5,347 nucleotides of DNA, from contig JBEKUI010000292.1 of assembly GCA_049515175.1 (NCBI GenBank), forward strand, positions 1 through 5,347, written 5' to 3'. The DNA is from JACQNR01 sp049515175 (GTDB lineage Bacteria; Acidobacteriota; Terriglobia; UBA7540). Below are positions 1-4,477 of the stretch, one piece after another. The notes beneath the pieces were generated by a model. That model did not search any database. It saw only the letters and a program-made list of their open reading frames with translations, and had not been told where the DNA came from. The position numbers and the translations under genes are program-made. Within the stretch, counting starts at the first letter, position 1, and each line of letters opens with the position of its first letter.

Positions 1-793
1 TCCAGAGAAGTTTCCCCTGCGCATCCCAAAGCTTGAAAACCGTGCTGGCTGCGGGAACGTGGCCATCGATCGGCAGTGGCGAAAAAAACGCCAGCGTGCG
101 TGTCCCCTTTGATGCCACGGGTTGGCGCACCCCATCCCAGTACGCCACCTGCGAATGGAACTTTGCCTGGACGCGCTCGACCCTGACTTCCAGCACGGCG
201 TCGGATCGAATACCAGAGGCAATCTTGCGAATCAGCAGTTCGTGCACTTCTTCCACGGTCGGCAGTTCCGCCTCGCCCGCGGCGGCGGCTGACTCGCTGG
301 ACGCGAGCCGCGAATTTTCAAAGCGGCTGGAAACCTCCTCCGCGAGTCTCCGGTCTTTGAAGGTCCAGGCAACCTTTGCCTGGAGGAAAGTTTCGATGAT
401 CTGAAAAAGTTCGTCCGCCTCCCCGGCGTCCGAGCGCGCAAGCATAACTACTTTACTGATTCGGGGTACAAACTGTTGCGGCGACACAAAGGAGTTTTCA
501 CGCGGGTACTCCAGCCAGTTGAGGCGGTAGGATCCATCCTGCTGGCGATACCAGACCGTGACTTGCGCGCCGACGGCCACGCTGCCCGTGAAGTCTTCCT
601 CCGTCTGGATCGTGACCTCATTCCCTTTCGTGTCCCGAATGGTCACTTGGGCGGGAGCAAGGGCCACAACGAGCCCGCGAGTCCTGAATGGCTTCCGTTC
701 CGCGCCGCAGACGGAGGCGGGTTGAGCTATTACGAGGGTCAAGAAGAAGAAAGAGGAAATGCCAAGGCGGGGAAACCGGGTTGACCTGACCAT
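1..793 (-). CDS. Exported hypothetical protein, C-terminus cut by window edge; faint CsgG/TolB-N-like C-terminal half
   Basis: The frame is open for 264 codons from ATG at 793 to the window edge, with no stop, so the 3' end is missing. Residues 1-31 form a signal peptide: basic start (MVRSTRFPR), hydrophobic core (FFFLTLVIA), probable cleavage near VCGA/ER. Residues 38-96 look like a small beta domain with alternating V/I/T strands (GLVVALAPAQVTIRD, GAQVTVWYR). After a linker, residues 110-264 (PRISKVVMLARSD, helical 123-165, DAVLEVRVERVQ, TVFKLWDAQGKLLW) recall the layout of CsgG/DUF799-like periplasmic proteins, in which a strand of the type ADAVL and a terminal DaxGkxLW motif are common. 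That resemblance is by eye and weak. I see no Shine-Dalgarno at normal spacing upstream of the ATG, and no better in-frame start. The open frame and signal peptide make the gene itself convincing; its function is unknown. Confidence 0.8.
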   Translation of the reverse strand, partial: MVRSTRFPRLGISSFFFLTLVIAQPASVCGAERKPFRTRGLVVALAPAQVTIRDTKGNEVTIQTEEDFTGSVAVGAQVTVWYRQQDGSYRLNWLEYPRENSFVSPQQFVPRISKVVMLARSDAGEADELFQIIETFLQAKVAWTFKDRRLAEEVSSRFENSRLASSESAAAAGEAELPTVEEVHELLIRKIASGIRSDAVLEVRVERVQAKFHSQVAYWDGVRQPVASKGTRTLAFFSPLPIDGHVPAASTVFKLWDAQGKLLW

Positions 794-892
794 AGAAATT
801 GCGCGGTAAACCTCAATATCAATTCGGAGTACGCGTCCAGATCTCCGTGCAGTGTGAACAGTCCCTCGCGGCCGAAGCCGTGACCGCCGAAA

Positions 893-917
893 CGGGGCGG
901 ACGAGGAATCCGCCCCG
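893..917 (-). terminator. Terminator-like GC-rich hairpin after the 176-aa secreted protein gene
   Basis: A perfect 9-bp stem pairs 893-901 with 909-917 around a 7-nt loop, beginning 15 nt past the stop codon of the gene at 933-1463. On the minus strand the stem is followed by only three T residues, so it is a weak candidate for intrinsic termination. It also separates this gene from the next minus-strand gene, which begins at 793. Confidence 0.5.
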
Positions 918-932
918 GTGCATTTGGATCTC

Positions 933-1463
933 CTACTTCAGGTCGAAAGCGTAGCGGCCGAGGTAAAGCCTGGCCGGCTGTCCCTTGGCAGCAACCACCT
1001 GGAGTGGTTTGGGCTGGGCAAGGCCAGCGTCTTTCTTCCCCGCGCACTCACCCAACTTGCCGCCCGCCTGGTCGTAAAGCGCGAGCTTCATATCTTCGTT
1101 GCTGGTCGCCGCCGGCTTGGTGTGCCCGAAAGCGAAGCTGCCCACGCCAACCTTGAGGCCGCAGACCGTGAAGCTGCCTTCGCTGATGATCAACCCCTCG
1201 TATTTCTGCTGGATCTGCGAGCTGTAGCCCGTCGTGTCGATCATCGCCAAGAGCACACGCGCGCCCGCCGGCGTTTTCAACAGCGCGGCATTCCGTTTCT
1301 CAGCCGGAATGGCATTGCCTTCCAGGTAGAAGTCCTTCACCATCGCGGAATCAAACGCTTTTCCGGTCACGATTTCGTAAGAGCCCTGGGCACGAAGAGG
1401 GGCCGGCAGAATCGCCAGACCCAGAGCGGTCAAGAGCAAAATCGAAGCGTAGATTTTCTTCAT
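933..1463 (-). CDS. Secreted hypothetical protein, 176 aa
   Basis: The start is ATG at 1463 because a GGAGG lies 7 nt upstream and the protein then opens with a normal signal peptide (MKKIYASILLLTALGLAIL, cleavage probably after LRA at residue 25). An in-frame ATG at 1493 would add ten residues ahead of the signal peptide and has no such ribosome site. The mature part of about 150 residues is rich in short beta-strand-like segments (ARVLLAMIDTTGY at 68-80, SFTVCGLKVGVGSFAFG at 97-113, MKLALYD at 125-131, ARLYLGRYAFDLK at 164-176). It has two cysteines, C101 and C140, which could form a disulfide in the periplasm. I recognise no domain. It ends in a terminator-like hairpin and is preceded by another hairpin after the ASRT-type gene, so it may be a single-gene transcript. 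Confidence 0.85.
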   Translation of the reverse strand: MKKIYASILLLTALGLAILPAPLRAQGSYEIVTGKAFDSAMVKDFYLEGNAIPAEKRNAALLKTPAGARVLLAMIDTTGYSSQIQQKYEGLIISEGSFTVCGLKVGVGSFAFGHTKPAATSNEDMKLALYDQAGGKLGECAGKKDAGLAQPKPLQVVAAKGQPARLYLGRYAFDLK

Positions 1464-1470
1464 GGGTTGT

Positions 1471-1475
1471 CCTCC
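1471..1475 (-). promoter_or_regulatory. Ribosome binding site (GGAGG) fixing the start at 1463
   Basis: GGAGG on the minus strand lies 7 nt before ATG 1463. It selects this start, directly ahead of the signal peptide, over the in-frame ATG at 1493. Confidence 0.8.
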
Positions 1476-1566
1476 ACAAACAGTGTCACGCAATTTCCAG
1501 GGGTGCTTTCGAAACGAGAGTCTATCACGTTCGGGCGGCGCGAAGCAGAGATTTGCCGGTCACTCT

Positions 1567-1587
1567 GCGGCGGCGTGGGGCCGCCGC
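1567..1587 (-). terminator. Terminator-like GC hairpin after the ASRT-family gene
   Basis: An 8-bp perfect GC stem pairs 1567-1574 with 1580-1587 around a 5-nt loop, starting 15 nt beyond the stop codon of the ASRT-family gene. No T-run follows on the minus strand, so it may act as a 3'-stabilising structure or a Rho-assisted end rather than a classical intrinsic terminator. Confidence 0.45.
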
Positions 1588-1602
1588 TGCATCGAGCCGC
1601 CG

Positions 1603-1980
1603 TTACTTGACGGCGAAAGCCATCGTGGTCATCAGCGCCAGCGCGGGCTGGGTCGAATCCAGGCGCGTGTGCTGCACAACGATGGGTACATTGCTTTCCA
1701 CCAGCAGCGCGAACGGCACTCCCCGAGGGATCGATTCCTCGGCGGTGTTCCGGAGCCGGTTAATCCGGACATGATTCGTCCGTCGCGGCGAACAGGAAGC
1801 CACGAGACCGGCAATCGGTTCGCGGTCCTCAAAGTACGCCGTGAAGTTGACGGCGGCCGCACGCCCGCCCACATTCAACACACAAGTGGACTCATGGCTT
1901 TCCAGTTCGCCCGTGCTCTTCTCGGGAAGAAAGCAATCGGGGATCAGCCATATTTTCGCGCCTAGACTCCGCTTTGCCAT
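1603..1980 (-). CDS. ASRT-family protein (Anabaena sensory rhodopsin transducer-like, putative sugar-binding beta-sandwich), 125 aa
   Basis: From ATG 1980 the product is 125 residues, which I recall as also the length of the Anabaena transducer. It shows the family's most conserved stretch near the C-terminus, residues 96-109 (SNVPIVVQHTRLDS), followed by LALMTTMAFA. Other family-type positions are SHE at 28-30, VLN at 34-36, the ARRTxHVR-like SPRRTNHVRIN at 64-74, and IPRGVPFA at 84-91. There is no signal peptide or membrane segment, so it should be cytoplasmic. In Anabaena the protein works with a sensory rhodopsin, but homologs are common in bacteria without rhodopsins. Published comparative analysis proposed that the superfamily binds small molecules, probably sugars, and regulates sugar metabolism. 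No rhodopsin gene lies in this window. The gene follows the PIG-L/LmbE deacetylase by 36 bp on the same strand, which implies co-transcription. Family assignment is firm; the ligand is unknown. Confidence 0.92.
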   Translation of the reverse strand: MAKRSLGAKIWLIPDCFLPEKSTGELESHESTCVLNVGGRAAAVNFTAYFEDREPIAGLVASCSPRRTNHVRINRLRNTAEESIPRGVPFALLVESNVPIVVQHTRLDSTQPALALMTTMAFAVK

Positions 1981-1986
1981 TCCTCG

Positions 1987-1991
1987 CCTCC
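1987..1991 (-). promoter_or_regulatory. Ribosome binding site fixing the ASRT-family start at 1980
   Basis: GGAGG, within GGGGAGG, lies 6 nt before ATG 1980 on the minus strand. It favours this start over the in-frame ATG at 2016, which directly abuts the TAA of the upstream deacetylase gene. The resulting product begins at the expected family N-terminus. Confidence 0.75.
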
Positions 1992-2016
1992 CCAAGGCCG
2001 TCGTGCTCGCTTGCAT

Positions 2017-2961
2017 TTACAGACCTTCCGGCCGGAATCCCTTCAAGAGCTCATGGAGATCGATCTTTTCGCCCGGCCGGATAATTCGCCCGCCCGGCCG
2101 TGCCACGATCTGCTGCTTCCCTCTCATGAAGGTCATGCGATAGAGTTCGGCAAAGGGAAAGTCCGGCGCGGCTCCGCCCTGCCCGCCTATGGTCTCCGCG
2201 CCCAAGCGCACGTTCTCAATCATCCGGCTGGGATGGCGCAGGTGGTAGGGATTGCGAGAGACCTCTCCGCCGTGCTCGGCGGTGGCCATCACCAGGACCG
2301 CTTCGACTTCCGGCGAAACACCAATCATCAAGTTCGACTGCGAGTTCTCGTGCCAGAATTCTGTTTCGATGAAGGGAATCGGGCCGCGGCCGGTCCGCGC
2401 TAGATAGTCGCCGAGCGCGTCCACCGCAAGGTAATGCGTCCCGACGTGCGCCTTATTCCAGTCCTCGGCGTGCGGAGCCAGCACGACGTCCGGCTGGAGT
2501 GTCTCGAAACATCGGGAAAGCGTTTGTACTTTCTCCGCCCACTCCTGAGGTCGCTCGGTCCGTGTCTGCAAACTGACGTTGTCAAACCCCAACGGCGGCC
2601 GGGGAATGACCAGATGGAATCCCAGCACGCGGCACGCCGATTCAAGCTCGCGCAGCCGCCGCGCCCGCTGGCTCAGATTGCTGCCGAAGGTGATGGCGCA
2701 GTTGCTCACGCGCGCCCCGCACTCCTGCCGTAGGCGAACGGGGAGCGCGCCAATCAGCGCCTCGTCATCGGGGTGGGGCGCACATACGACAATGTGCCAG
2801 GCCTGGCCAGCAGGCTGAGGAGCGGGCGGTGGTTCGAGCGCGGTCGTGGAAGGTCCGAGTGGTATTCCCTTCCCTGAATCCAGCACCCGGACGGCTTCGT
2901 TGATGAATTGCAGCCATTCCTCGTGGCGCCGCTTCCAAGCTGCGCTTCTCTCTTCTCCCAT
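2017..2961 (-). CDS. PIG-L/LmbE-family zinc deacetylase (N-acetylglucosaminyl-type), 314 aa
   Basis: The PIG-L/LmbE signature is clear. A beta-strand (WHIVVCAPHPDDEAL, residues 55-69) carries the HPDDE motif at 63-67, in which H63 and D66 are the expected zinc ligands and D65 the likely general base. The second metal site is PHAEDWNKAHVGTH at 163-176, where H172 or H176 supplies the third ligand. The family hydrolyses N-acetyl groups from GlcNAc-containing substrates such as GlcNAc-inositols, mycothiol and bacillithiol precursors, and diacetylchitobiose. There is no signal peptide, so it is probably cytoplasmic. About 50 residues precede the catalytic domain: a charged helix (EERSAAWKRRHEEW) and a proline-rich linker (LEPPPAPQPAG at 42-52). 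The C-terminal tail 285-314 is a short extra segment. The start at 2961 has an AGGTG/AAGGAG purine stretch just upstream. It leads a two-gene unit with the ASRT-like protein. The exact substrate cannot be read from the sequence. Confidence 0.93.
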   Translation of the reverse strand: MGEERSAAWKRRHEEWLQFINEAVRVLDSGKGIPLGPSTTALEPPPAPQPAGQAWHIVVCAPHPDDEALIGALPVRLRQECGARVSNCAITFGSNLSQRARRLRELESACRVLGFHLVIPRPPLGFDNVSLQTRTERPQEWAEKVQTLSRCFETLQPDVVLAPHAEDWNKAHVGTHYLAVDALGDYLARTGRGPIPFIETEFWHENSQSNLMIGVSPEVEAVLVMATAEHGGEVSRNPYHLRHPSRMIENVRLGAETIGGQGGAAPDFPFAELYRMTFMRGKQQIVARPGGRIIRPGEKIDLHELLKGFRPEGL

Positions 2962-3032
2962 ACTCCTTCACCTCTCTTTCACCGCGCCTTCCGAACCGCC
3001 GTATGCTATTCCAGAAGAAGACGGAATGTAAA

Positions 3033-3052
3033 GTTGAGGGAGAAGCCTCAAC
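3033..3052. repeat. Inverted repeat, possible operator or leader hairpin
   Basis: GTTGAGG (3033-3039) and CCTCAAC (3046-3052) form a perfect 7-bp palindrome with a 6-nt centre, 72 bp upstream of the deacetylase start. It is too short and lacks a T-run, so it is not a good terminator. A repressor site or leader structure is possible but unproven. Confidence 0.4.
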
Positions 3053-3066
3053 GAAGTTATTGTAGC

Positions 3067-3083
3067 GGCGAATTTACCTCGCC
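3067..3083. repeat. Short hairpin, REP-like
   Basis: GGCGA (3067-3071) pairs with TCGCC (3079-3083) across 7 nt. It lies in a stretch starting TGTAGCGGCG that resembles, by memory only, small dispersed palindromic repeats of GC-rich soil bacteria. A single copy in this window cannot show that it is a repeat. Confidence 0.25.
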
Positions 3084-3159
3084 ACTGTCCTTCACACGCC
3101 CGCAATCGCTTACAGCCCGCTGGTTATCCCCGCGTCGATCACGCAGGATTTTCGTAACT

Positions 3160-3188
3160 CATTGATAAAATGGTAGTTGTCTGGTTCG
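3160..3188. repeat. Diverged copy 1 of the 29-bp intergenic repeat
   Basis: It begins CATTGATAAAATG and ends GGTTCG, aligning without gaps to the 29-bp unit at 3206-3234 at its ends (CATTGAT and GGTTCG) but diverged in the middle. Its opening 11 bases, ATTGATAAAAT, recur exactly in copy 3. Confidence 0.5.
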
Positions 3189-3205
3189 ATGCAATCCAAC
3201 ACAGC

Positions 3206-3234
3206 CATTGATTCTAAATGACTTGCTCGGTTCG
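3206..3234. repeat. 29-bp direct repeat, copy 2 (identical to copy 4)
   Basis: The 29 bases starting CATTGATTCTAAATGACTTG are identical to those at 3314-3342, 108 bp away. The unit contains a short dyad: CATT and AATG flank GATTCTA. Confidence 0.9.
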
Positions 3235-3241
3235 CTTTAGC

Positions 3242-3258
3242 TTCGTCGGCTCGACGAA
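3242..3258. repeat. Short perfect hairpin within the repeat block
   Basis: TTCGTCG (3242-3248) and CGACGAA (3252-3258) pair perfectly over 7 bp around a GCT loop, between repeat copies 2 and 3. There is no T-run on either side. Confidence 0.45.
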
Positions 3259-3267
3259 TTTCTAAGC

Positions 3268-3296
3268 TATTGATAAAATTAAACTTGTTAGCTTCG
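3268..3296. repeat. Diverged copy 3 of the 29-bp intergenic repeat
   Basis: It begins TATTGATAAAATT and ends GCTTCG. It shares its first 11 bases after position 3268 with copy 1 and lies 46 bp before copy 4, just as copy 1 lies 46 bp before copy 2. This indicates a 108-bp higher-order duplication. Confidence 0.5.
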
Positions 3297-3313
3297 CTGA
3301 ATTATTCAACATT

Positions 3314-3342
3314 CATTGATTCTAAATGACTTGCTCGGTTCG
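3314..3342. repeat. 29-bp direct repeat, copy 4 (identical to copy 2)
   Basis: It is a perfect 29/29 match to 3206-3234. With the preceding T, the dyad extends to TCATT, GATTCTA, AATGA. Confidence 0.9.
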
Positions 3343-3365
3343 TCGCGCAATGGGAAATTGTAACG

Positions 3366-3394
3366 CGCTCATTCTAAATAACATCCTCGGTTCG
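3366..3394. repeat. Diverged copy 5 of the 29-bp intergenic repeat
   Basis: From 3371 to 3394 it matches copies 2 and 4 at 21 of 24 positions (ATTCTAAAT conserved, CTCGGTTCG conserved). Its offset of 52 bp from copy 4 is not a multiple of three, so it falls in a different reading frame. Confidence 0.6.
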
Positions 3395-3409
3395 TGGATT
3401 GTCTATATG

Positions 3410-3424
3410 AGGGGCGTCACCCCT
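3410..3424. repeat. Small hairpin in the leader of the left-facing promoter
   Basis: AGGGG (3410-3414) pairs with CCCCT (3420-3424) around a 5-nt loop, roughly 65-80 nt downstream of the predicted minus-strand start point. Confidence 0.35.
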
Positions 3425-3432
3425 GCCGGAAC

Positions 3433-3452
3433 AGCGGTCTTCGGCCACCGCT
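3433..3452. repeat. Hairpin in the leader of the left-facing promoter
   Basis: AGCGGT (3433-3438) pairs with ACCGCT (3447-3452) around an 8-nt loop. It lies about 35 nt after the predicted minus-strand transcription start, so it would sit in the 5' part of that RNA. On the plus strand it is followed only by a short TT. Confidence 0.35.
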
Positions 3453-3493
3453 TTCCGTCCCGCCCGTCTCTGCCGCTCCCCGAGCATGTCGGT

Positions 3494-3522
3494 AGACTAG
3501 CACACTTGCCTCCCCATGTCAA
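3494..3522 (-). promoter_or_regulatory. Strong sigma70-type promoter, leftward
   Basis: On the minus strand a perfect -35 TTGACA (3522-3517) is separated by exactly 17 bp from a -10 TAGTCT (3499-3494), and the -10 is preceded by TGC, which makes an extended -10. The predicted start is near 3487. The nearest intact gene downstream is the deacetylase, with its start at 2961, so the transcript would have a leader of about 530 nt crossing the repeat block. Otherwise the promoter drives a separate small RNA or the decayed reading frame. Confidence 0.65.
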
Positions 3523-3702
3523 GAAGACGGATTGTCCGTCGTAGGGGCGGGCGGCGCTCGCCTCGCAGTGCCCTCCTTGCTCTCGCCGCAGCCGCAATTT
3601 CATCCCGCTCGTGCAGGCATAAGGCCGCCACCGACTAGAGCTGGTTCCGGTCGGCGAAGTGGAAGAGGTGCAAAAGTTCTCTACCCTCCCGGCCCAGTCT
3701 TG

Positions 3703-3710
3703 TATAGAAT
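3703..3710 (+). promoter_or_regulatory. Possible -10 of the DUF1080 operon
   Basis: TATAGAAT, preceded by TG, lies about 45 bp upstream of the first DUF1080 start. No recognisable TTGACA-like -35 sits at 16-19 bp, so this is a weak call that may depend on an activator or an alternative sigma factor. Confidence 0.3.
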
Positions 3711-3754
3711 GTGCGCGCACCAAAAACGAGATTCTACCTGCGAGGTAAACAACC

Positions 3755-4414
3755 ATGAAACGCGTTCTGCTGATTCTGGCGCTGGCCGCTCTGGCCGCGT
3801 TGCCCGCGGCCGCCCAGGAAGAGGGCTGGAAACAGCTATTCAACGGCAAGGACCTGACCGGCTGGAAGCACGTGGGGCCGGGGAAGATGTACGTCGAGGA
3901 CGGGCTCATCAAAACCGACGGCGGCATGGGGCTGCTGTATTGGACGGGGGGCAAGGTGAGTGACTGCGTCATCCGGGTGGTCTTCCGGATGAGGGACAAG
4001 AATGACAACTCGGGAGTCTTCATCCGCATTCCCCTCGAGCCGCGCGAAGAGTGGATGCCCGTACATTACGGCTACGAAGTGCAGATCGATAATGAGCCGG
4101 AGAAATCCAACGAGGACGACTACCATTACACTGCCGGCCTCTATTCGCTCACCAAACCGCTGGTGAAAGCCGGCAAGCCGGGGCCGGAATGGAACACCAT
4201 GGAGATCACCTTGCAAGGCCCGCGCACGGTTGTTTACCTTAATGGCCAGAAAGTTACCGATTACACCGAGGGCCAGCCCGTGCCCGAACGGAAGTTCGAC
4301 TTCGAGCCTCAGCACGGACGGCGCCCCGATGCGGGCTGGTTCGGATTGCAGAACCACAGCAAGAACGATGTGGTCTTCTTCAAAGAAGTGGCGATGAAGT
4401 CGCTGAAGAAATAG
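3755..4414 (+). CDS. Exported DUF1080 (3-keto-disaccharide hydrolase family) protein, first of a tandem pair, 219 aa
   Basis: ATG 3755 follows GAGGT at 8 nt and opens a signal peptide (MKRVLLILALAALAALPAAA, cleavage before QEE), so the protein acts outside the cytoplasm. The mature part is a single DUF1080 / PF06439 domain of concanavalin-A-like lectin fold. Family marks are WKQLFNGKDLTGW at 25-37, NDNSGVFIR at 83-91, GYEVQIDN at 106-113, EWNTMEI at 145-151, the strand VVYLNGQKV at 159-167, and GWFGLQNH at 194-201 with the closing VFFKEVAMKSL. Family members hydrolyse or bind 3-keto-glycosides generated by sugar 3-dehydrogenases. It keeps the usual GYEVQID motif intact, unlike its downstream paralog. 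It is probably the first gene of an operon: the next gene starts 63 bp downstream and a Tat-exported protein follows. Confidence 0.93.
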   Translation: MKRVLLILALAALAALPAAAQEEGWKQLFNGKDLTGWKHVGPGKMYVEDGLIKTDGGMGLLYWTGGKVSDCVIRVVFRMRDKNDNSGVFIRIPLEPREEWMPVHYGYEVQIDNEPEKSNEDDYHYTAGLYSLTKPLVKAGKPGPEWNTMEITLQGPRTVVYLNGQKVTDYTEGQPVPERKFDFEPQHGRRPDAGWFGLQNHSKNDVVFFKEVAMKSLKK

Positions 4415-4417
4415 CCG

Positions 4418-4449
4418 CCGCGAAGTAACCGGCGCGAAGTGACAACCGG
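4418..4449. repeat. Short imperfect tandem repeat between the two DUF1080 genes
   Basis: CGCGAAGTAACCGG is followed immediately by CGCGAAGTGACAACCGG, two imperfect copies of one short unit in the 63-bp intercistronic gap. Slippage is the simplest explanation; no function is evident. Confidence 0.45.
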
Positions 4450-4477
4450 AAAAATAAATCCTCTGAGGTGAATCCCC

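Larger units (their letters stand above)
3110..3301 (-). pseudogene. Open reading remnant with 36-residue repeat periodicity, probably a decayed gene fragment
   Basis: One minus-strand frame is open for 63 codons from 3301 down to TAA at 3110-3112. Its composition is protein-like and A+T-rich, unlike the arginine-rich shadows of the GC-rich flanks (for example EANKFNFINSLEIRRADEAK, then ANRASHLESMAVLD). An ATG at 3208 would give a 32-residue peptide, but it has no good ribosome site. Upstream, across an in-frame TAA at 3302-3304, the same frame again reads NRASHLESM, exactly 36 codons (108 bp) from the downstream copy. A tandem-repeat protein gene that has decayed, or a repeat derived from one, would explain this. 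I cannot name a family, and the DNA repeat alone might create the pattern. Confidence 0.35.
2962..3754. other. Long intergenic region between divergent operons, with repeats and promoter signals but no intact gene
   Basis: This 793-bp stretch separates the minus-strand deacetylase unit from the plus-strand DUF1080 unit. I find no convincing complete gene on either strand. From left to right it contains an inverted repeat (3033-3052), a small hairpin (3067-3083), an A+T-rich repeat block (about 3160-3394) unlike its GC-rich flanks, two hairpins (3410-3424 and 3433-3452), a strong left-facing promoter (3494-3522), a GC-rich stretch without recognisable content (about 3535-3690), and a weak right-facing -10 (3703-3710). 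Confidence 0.75.

Noticed and set aside
1464..1493. Upstream start at 1493 for the secreted 176-aa protein
   Set aside because: It would place ten residues before a standard signal peptide and lacks the GGAGG that precedes ATG 1463.
918..1610. Plus-strand open frame of 230 codons
   Set aside because: It lies opposite the secreted 176-aa protein gene, is arginine-rich as GC-rich shadows are, and has no ribosome site or recognisable domain.
1462..1965. Plus-strand open frame of 167 codons
   Set aside because: It is antisense to the ASRT-family gene, which has clear family homology, a ribosome site and the expected length.
3110..3301. Resemblance of the FINSLEIRRADEA segment to four-helix-bundle (S23-type) proteins
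   Set aside because: The match covers only a few residues (FINxLxI and ADEA) and the rest does not align, so no family is assigned.
3160..3394. CRISPR array suggested by 29-bp repeats
   Set aside because: Three of the five units are diverged, the gaps are 17, 33, 17 and 23 bp, the gaps themselves are related, and no cas gene is nearby.
3160..3394. Integron attC-like sites
   Set aside because: No paired consensus core sites flank the dyads, and no integrase or gene cassettes are present.
3326..3544. Plus-strand open frame of 72 codons crossing the repeat block
   Set aside because: It has no ribosome site, spans repeats and the left-facing promoter, and shows no coherent protein features.
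3403..4029. Minus-strand open frame of 208 codons overlapping the intergenic region and the first DUF1080 gene
   Set aside because: About half is antisense to a certain gene. The remainder has low-complexity Ser/Arg composition and no start signal.
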